Shown here: one piece after another, positions 3,616 through 5,618 of the stretch
Layout: the number at the start of each line of letters is the position of its first letter
Numbering within the stretch: position 1 is the stretch's first letter
NCBI GenBank assembly: GCA_030917665.1
Contig: JAUPUH010000053.1
Coordinates: forward strand, 1-5,618
Direction of reading: 5' to 3'
Length of the DNA stretch: 5,618 nucleotides
DNA from: Patescibacteria group bacterium
GTDB lineage: Bacteria > Patescibacteriota > Minisyncoccia > Phycocordibacterales > PALSA-1337
The notes under the pieces: generated by a model
Told to the model about the DNA's origin: nothing
The model's input: the letters and a program-made list of their open reading frames with translations, nothing else
The model's database searches: none
Position numbers and translations under genes: made by a program

Positions 3616-3891
3616 TTACTTATTGATTGCTTCTTTGAGTGCTTTCGCTGCTCGGAACTTTGCAACCTTCATAGCGGCAACCTTAACCATTTCTCCCGTT
3701 CGTGGGTTTCGCGCTGTTCGAGCTGCTCGTGTCTTTGCAGAAAAGATACCAAATCCTGCTACTGAAACTTCATCACCTGTTTTCAATGTAGCGATGATGT
3801 TGTCGAAAACTGTATCAACGATTTGCTCAGCCTGTACTTTTGTACTTCCGAGAACTCCGTGAACTTTTTCAACTAATGCGGCTTTGTTCAT
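3616..3891 (-). CDS. hup: HU-family DNA-binding protein
   Basis: The product is 91 aa, the usual length of HU/IHF subunits. HU dimers bind and bend DNA with little sequence preference and compact the nucleoid. An N-terminal helical dimerisation region (1-40: MNKAALVEKVHGVLG onward) is followed by the family signature, with VAGFGIF at 44-50 and a beta arm with R61-N62-P63-R64-T65-G66-E67. Pro63 is the residue that wedges between base pairs. The C-terminal strand and helix, VKVAAMKVAKFRAAKALKEAINK, are complete. No IHF-specific feature is evident, and homodimeric HU is the simplest reading. There is no Shine-Dalgarno site, only an A-rich run before ATG. The gene lies downstream of rny in the same direction but has its own promoter at 3950-3977 and a terminator at 3523-3560. 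Confidence 0.97.
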   Translation of the reverse strand: MNKAALVEKVHGVLGSTKVQAEQIVDTVFDNIIATLKTGDEVSVAGFGIFSAKTRAARTARNPRTGEMVKVAAMKVAKFRAAKALKEAINK

Positions 3892-3949
3892 TTTTTTATT
3901 TGCTTTATATACTGGTAATGAGTCGACCTTGTTTTGTTCCGTGATTCTA

Positions 3950-3977
3950 ATTATATATCAAGCCATATTTTGAGCAA
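3950..3977 (-). promoter_or_regulatory. Promoter of the HU gene
   Basis: On the minus strand TTGCTC (3972-3977) is followed after 16 bp by a perfect TATAAT (3950-3955). The start would be near 3943, giving a leader of about 50 nt. The -35 box begins 4 nt after the rny stop codon, so the promoter fills the whole gap between the two genes. Confidence 0.65.
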
Positions 3978-3981
3978 TAGC

Positions 3982-5535
3982 TTATCTTGCATACTCAACA
4001 ACTCGAGTTTCTCGGATGATATGAACTTTAATTTCACCTGGATACTTGAGCTCAATTTCAATGTTTTTAGCTATATTTATAGCCATATTCTTAGCCTGAC
4101 TATCAGAAACAACTTCTGGATGCACAAATACTCGTATCTCACGTCCGGCTTGCAAGGCATATACTCGTTCCACGCCTTTCTCATTTTTTGCAATTTGCTC
4201 AAGCTCTGTAAGGCGTTTTATATAATTTTCAATGTTGTCTTTTCGAGCCCCTGGTCGTCCTCCTGAAATAGCATCAGCGGTCTGTACTATTCTTGATTCA
4301 ACGGTTTCGTATGGATATTCTTCATGATGTGCTTCCATTGCTTTAACAATATCTTCACTCGCTCCAAACTTTTGTAGGATCTTTCTTCCAATTTCAACGT
4401 GAGTTCCTTGTACTTCATGATCAAGTGCTTTTCCAATATCGTGAACTAACGCACCTGTTTTTGCTGTATTCACATTAGCGCCAAGTTCTTCAGCGATCAT
4501 CCCCGCAAGGTGAGCACATTCGATTGAATGTTGGAGAACATTTTGTCCATAACTCGTTCGAAAGTGTAATCTTCCAAGTATTGCAGTGATACGTGGATCA
4601 AGGGGAGTGATACCTGTTTCATATATTGCTCGTTCACCTTCATCTTTTATCACCTTATTGATCTCTTCTTGTGCTAGCGCAACTTCTTGTTCAATTTTTG
4701 CAGGTTGTATTCTTCCATCTTTAAGTAGTCTTTCGAGTGCTATTCGTGCGACTTGTCTTCGTATTGGATCAAATGATGAAAGCATAATTGCATCAGGTTG
4801 ATCATCAACAAGTACTTCAACTCCCGTAGCTTTTTCAAATGCTTTAATATTTCTTCCTTCTTTACCAATTATTTTTCCTTTATCATCCTCTGAAATGATA
4901 GGCACGTATGTTGAAAATAGTTCAGCAGGAACAGATACGGCAAGTCTCTGAATAGATACTGCGAGTATTTCTTTAGCTTTTTGTTCTAAAGATTCAGTTG
5001 CAAAGTTTTCCAACTTATAAAGACGAGAGGAGAGAGACTTCTCTGCTTCTGTTTCTATTTGCTGAAGAAGTTTTTGTTCGGCCTGCTCTTTTGTTAGTTG
5101 CGCTACTTTTTGAATTTCAGTTTCAATTTCAGTCTTGCTGTTATCCACTCGTTCCTTAATTGCCTTTATTTCAGCAATACGAATCTTAAGACCTTCAGCT
5201 TCACTTTGAAGTTCGATTTCCTTCATTTCAAGACCTTCTTCCTTCTTCACGAGAGACTCCTCTTTTTTGGCCAGACGCTCATCTGCTTTAATAATACTCT
5301 CCTCACGCTCGCGAACTTGCTCACGTGCAGATTTAAGTGTCTCTGAAGCCTTACTTTCTGCTTCAAGAGTGACTTTTTCAGCTTTCTCTCGAGCGTCAAG
5401 CATCATCTTTTTAATATCCAGCTCAATTGAATTCTTTTTGCTAAGTGCAACAAGAATTCGGATGAGATATCCAACCGAGAAGCCAATACCCACACCGAGA
5501 ATGGTGAGGAGTATGGCTGTTTGTAGGGTGATCAT
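3982..5535 (-). CDS. rny: Ribonuclease Y
   Basis: The product is 517 aa, close to the 520 aa of the Bacillus subtilis enzyme. RNase Y is a membrane-bound endoribonuclease that starts mRNA decay. All domains are in order: a transmembrane anchor at about 5-30 (LQTAILLTILGVGIGFSVGY onward); a long Glu/Lys-rich coiled coil at about 33-190; a KH RNA-binding domain at about 207-275 with GKIIGKEGRNIK at 220-231; and an HD domain at about 333-425 with His336, the HD pair His365-Asp366 in GALVHDIGKA, His403-His404, and Asp421. The C-terminal region ends RVVEYAR, as is usual. The metal-binding residues all appear intact. ATG 5533-5535 is 13 nt after the clpP stop, so the two are probably cotranscribed. 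No ribosome-binding site is evident. No terminator is seen before the HU gene, so read-through into it is possible. Confidence 0.98.
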   Translation of the reverse strand: MITLQTAILLTILGVGIGFSVGYLIRILVALSKKNSIELDIKKMMLDAREKAEKVTLEAESKASETLKSAREQVREREESIIKADERLAKKEESLVKKEEGLEMKEIELQSEAEGLKIRIAEIKAIKERVDNSKTEIETEIQKVAQLTKEQAEQKLLQQIETEAEKSLSSRLYKLENFATESLEQKAKEILAVSIQRLAVSVPAELFSTYVPIISEDDKGKIIGKEGRNIKAFEKATGVEVLVDDQPDAIMLSSFDPIRRQVARIALERLLKDGRIQPAKIEQEVALAQEEINKVIKDEGERAIYETGITPLDPRITAILGRLHFRTSYGQNVLQHSIECAHLAGMIAEELGANVNTAKTGALVHDIGKALDHEVQGTHVEIGRKILQKFGASEDIVKAMEAHHEEYPYETVESRIVQTADAISGGRPGARKDNIENYIKRLTELEQIAKNEKGVERVYALQAGREIRVFVHPEVVSDSQAKNMAINIAKNIEIELKYPGEIKVHIIRETRVVEYAR

Positions 5536-5548
5536 GTGATTTTAGATG

Positions 5549-5618
5549 TTAGAGTACTTTATCAACAATACCGTACTTCTTTGCTTCATCAGCTGACATA
5601 TAGAAATCTCGATCCATA
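5549..5618 (-). CDS. clpP: ATP-dependent Clp protease proteolytic subunit, C-terminal end only
   Basis: Only the last 22 complete codons and the TAA stop (5549-5551) are in the window; the rest lies beyond the right edge. The tail MDRDFYMSADEAKKYGIVDK followed by VL matches the ClpP C-terminus (E. coli [21 protein letters not shown]). The second Asp (fourth residue seen, about 5606-5608) aligns with the catalytic Asp of the Ser-His-Asp triad. ClpP forms the tetradecameric chamber that degrades proteins unfolded by ClpX or ClpC. The chain ends soon after the DKVL segment, slightly shorter than in E. coli. rny follows after 13 nt. Confidence 0.9.
   Translation of the reverse strand, partial: MDRDFYMSADEAKKYGIVDKVL

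Overview
The window looks like a piece of a Patescibacteria (CPR, Parcubacteria-like) chromosome. This is inferred from the AT-rich sequence, the very compact gene packing, weak or absent Shine-Dalgarno sites, a tRNA without an encoded CCA end, a TrmB-type regulator in a bacterial context, and a plain ClpP/RNase Y/HU housekeeping block. No single marker gene proves the taxonomy.

Layout. 1-798 (minus) is the N-terminal part of a membrane-anchored trypsin-like serine protease. Divergent from it, 902-972 (plus) is tRNA-Gly(UCC) with its own promoter and a strong terminator. Next come a GC-rich, hairpin-rich stretch (1031-1140) and a 14-bp copy of the tRNA 3' end (1144-1157) that also supplies the stop codon of a TrmB-family regulator (1152-1919, minus). 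The regulator's promoter is placed so that its mRNA should be leaderless. An AT-rich divergent intergenic region with palindromes (1962-2108) follows.

The most striking part is 2108-2983 (plus). Two short genes of unknown function (77 and 107 aa), clearly richer in G+C than their surroundings, each sit in the same frame of RNA elements. Upstream is a structured leader whose stems P1 and P2 are kept by different base pairs in the two copies. The start codon lies 10-12 nt after P1. Right after the stop codon is a 3' element with an identical 14-nt core plus a second, covarying hairpin. Between the two units sits a complete type III hammerhead ribozyme (2478-2527), predicted to cut the joint transcript after C2483. 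The second unit ends at an intrinsic terminator (3014-3046) in the place where the first has the ribozyme. I know of no described system of this form. The proteins and the leader are unrecognised.

The right half is conventional. A NUDIX hydrolase (3086-3487, plus) with its own promoter converges on an HU-type DNA-binding protein (3616-3891, minus) across a two-way terminator. RNase Y (3982-5535, minus) follows, 13 nt downstream of the 3' end of clpP (5549-5618, minus, cut by the window edge), so clpP and rny are probably cotranscribed. HU has its own promoter in the gap after rny.
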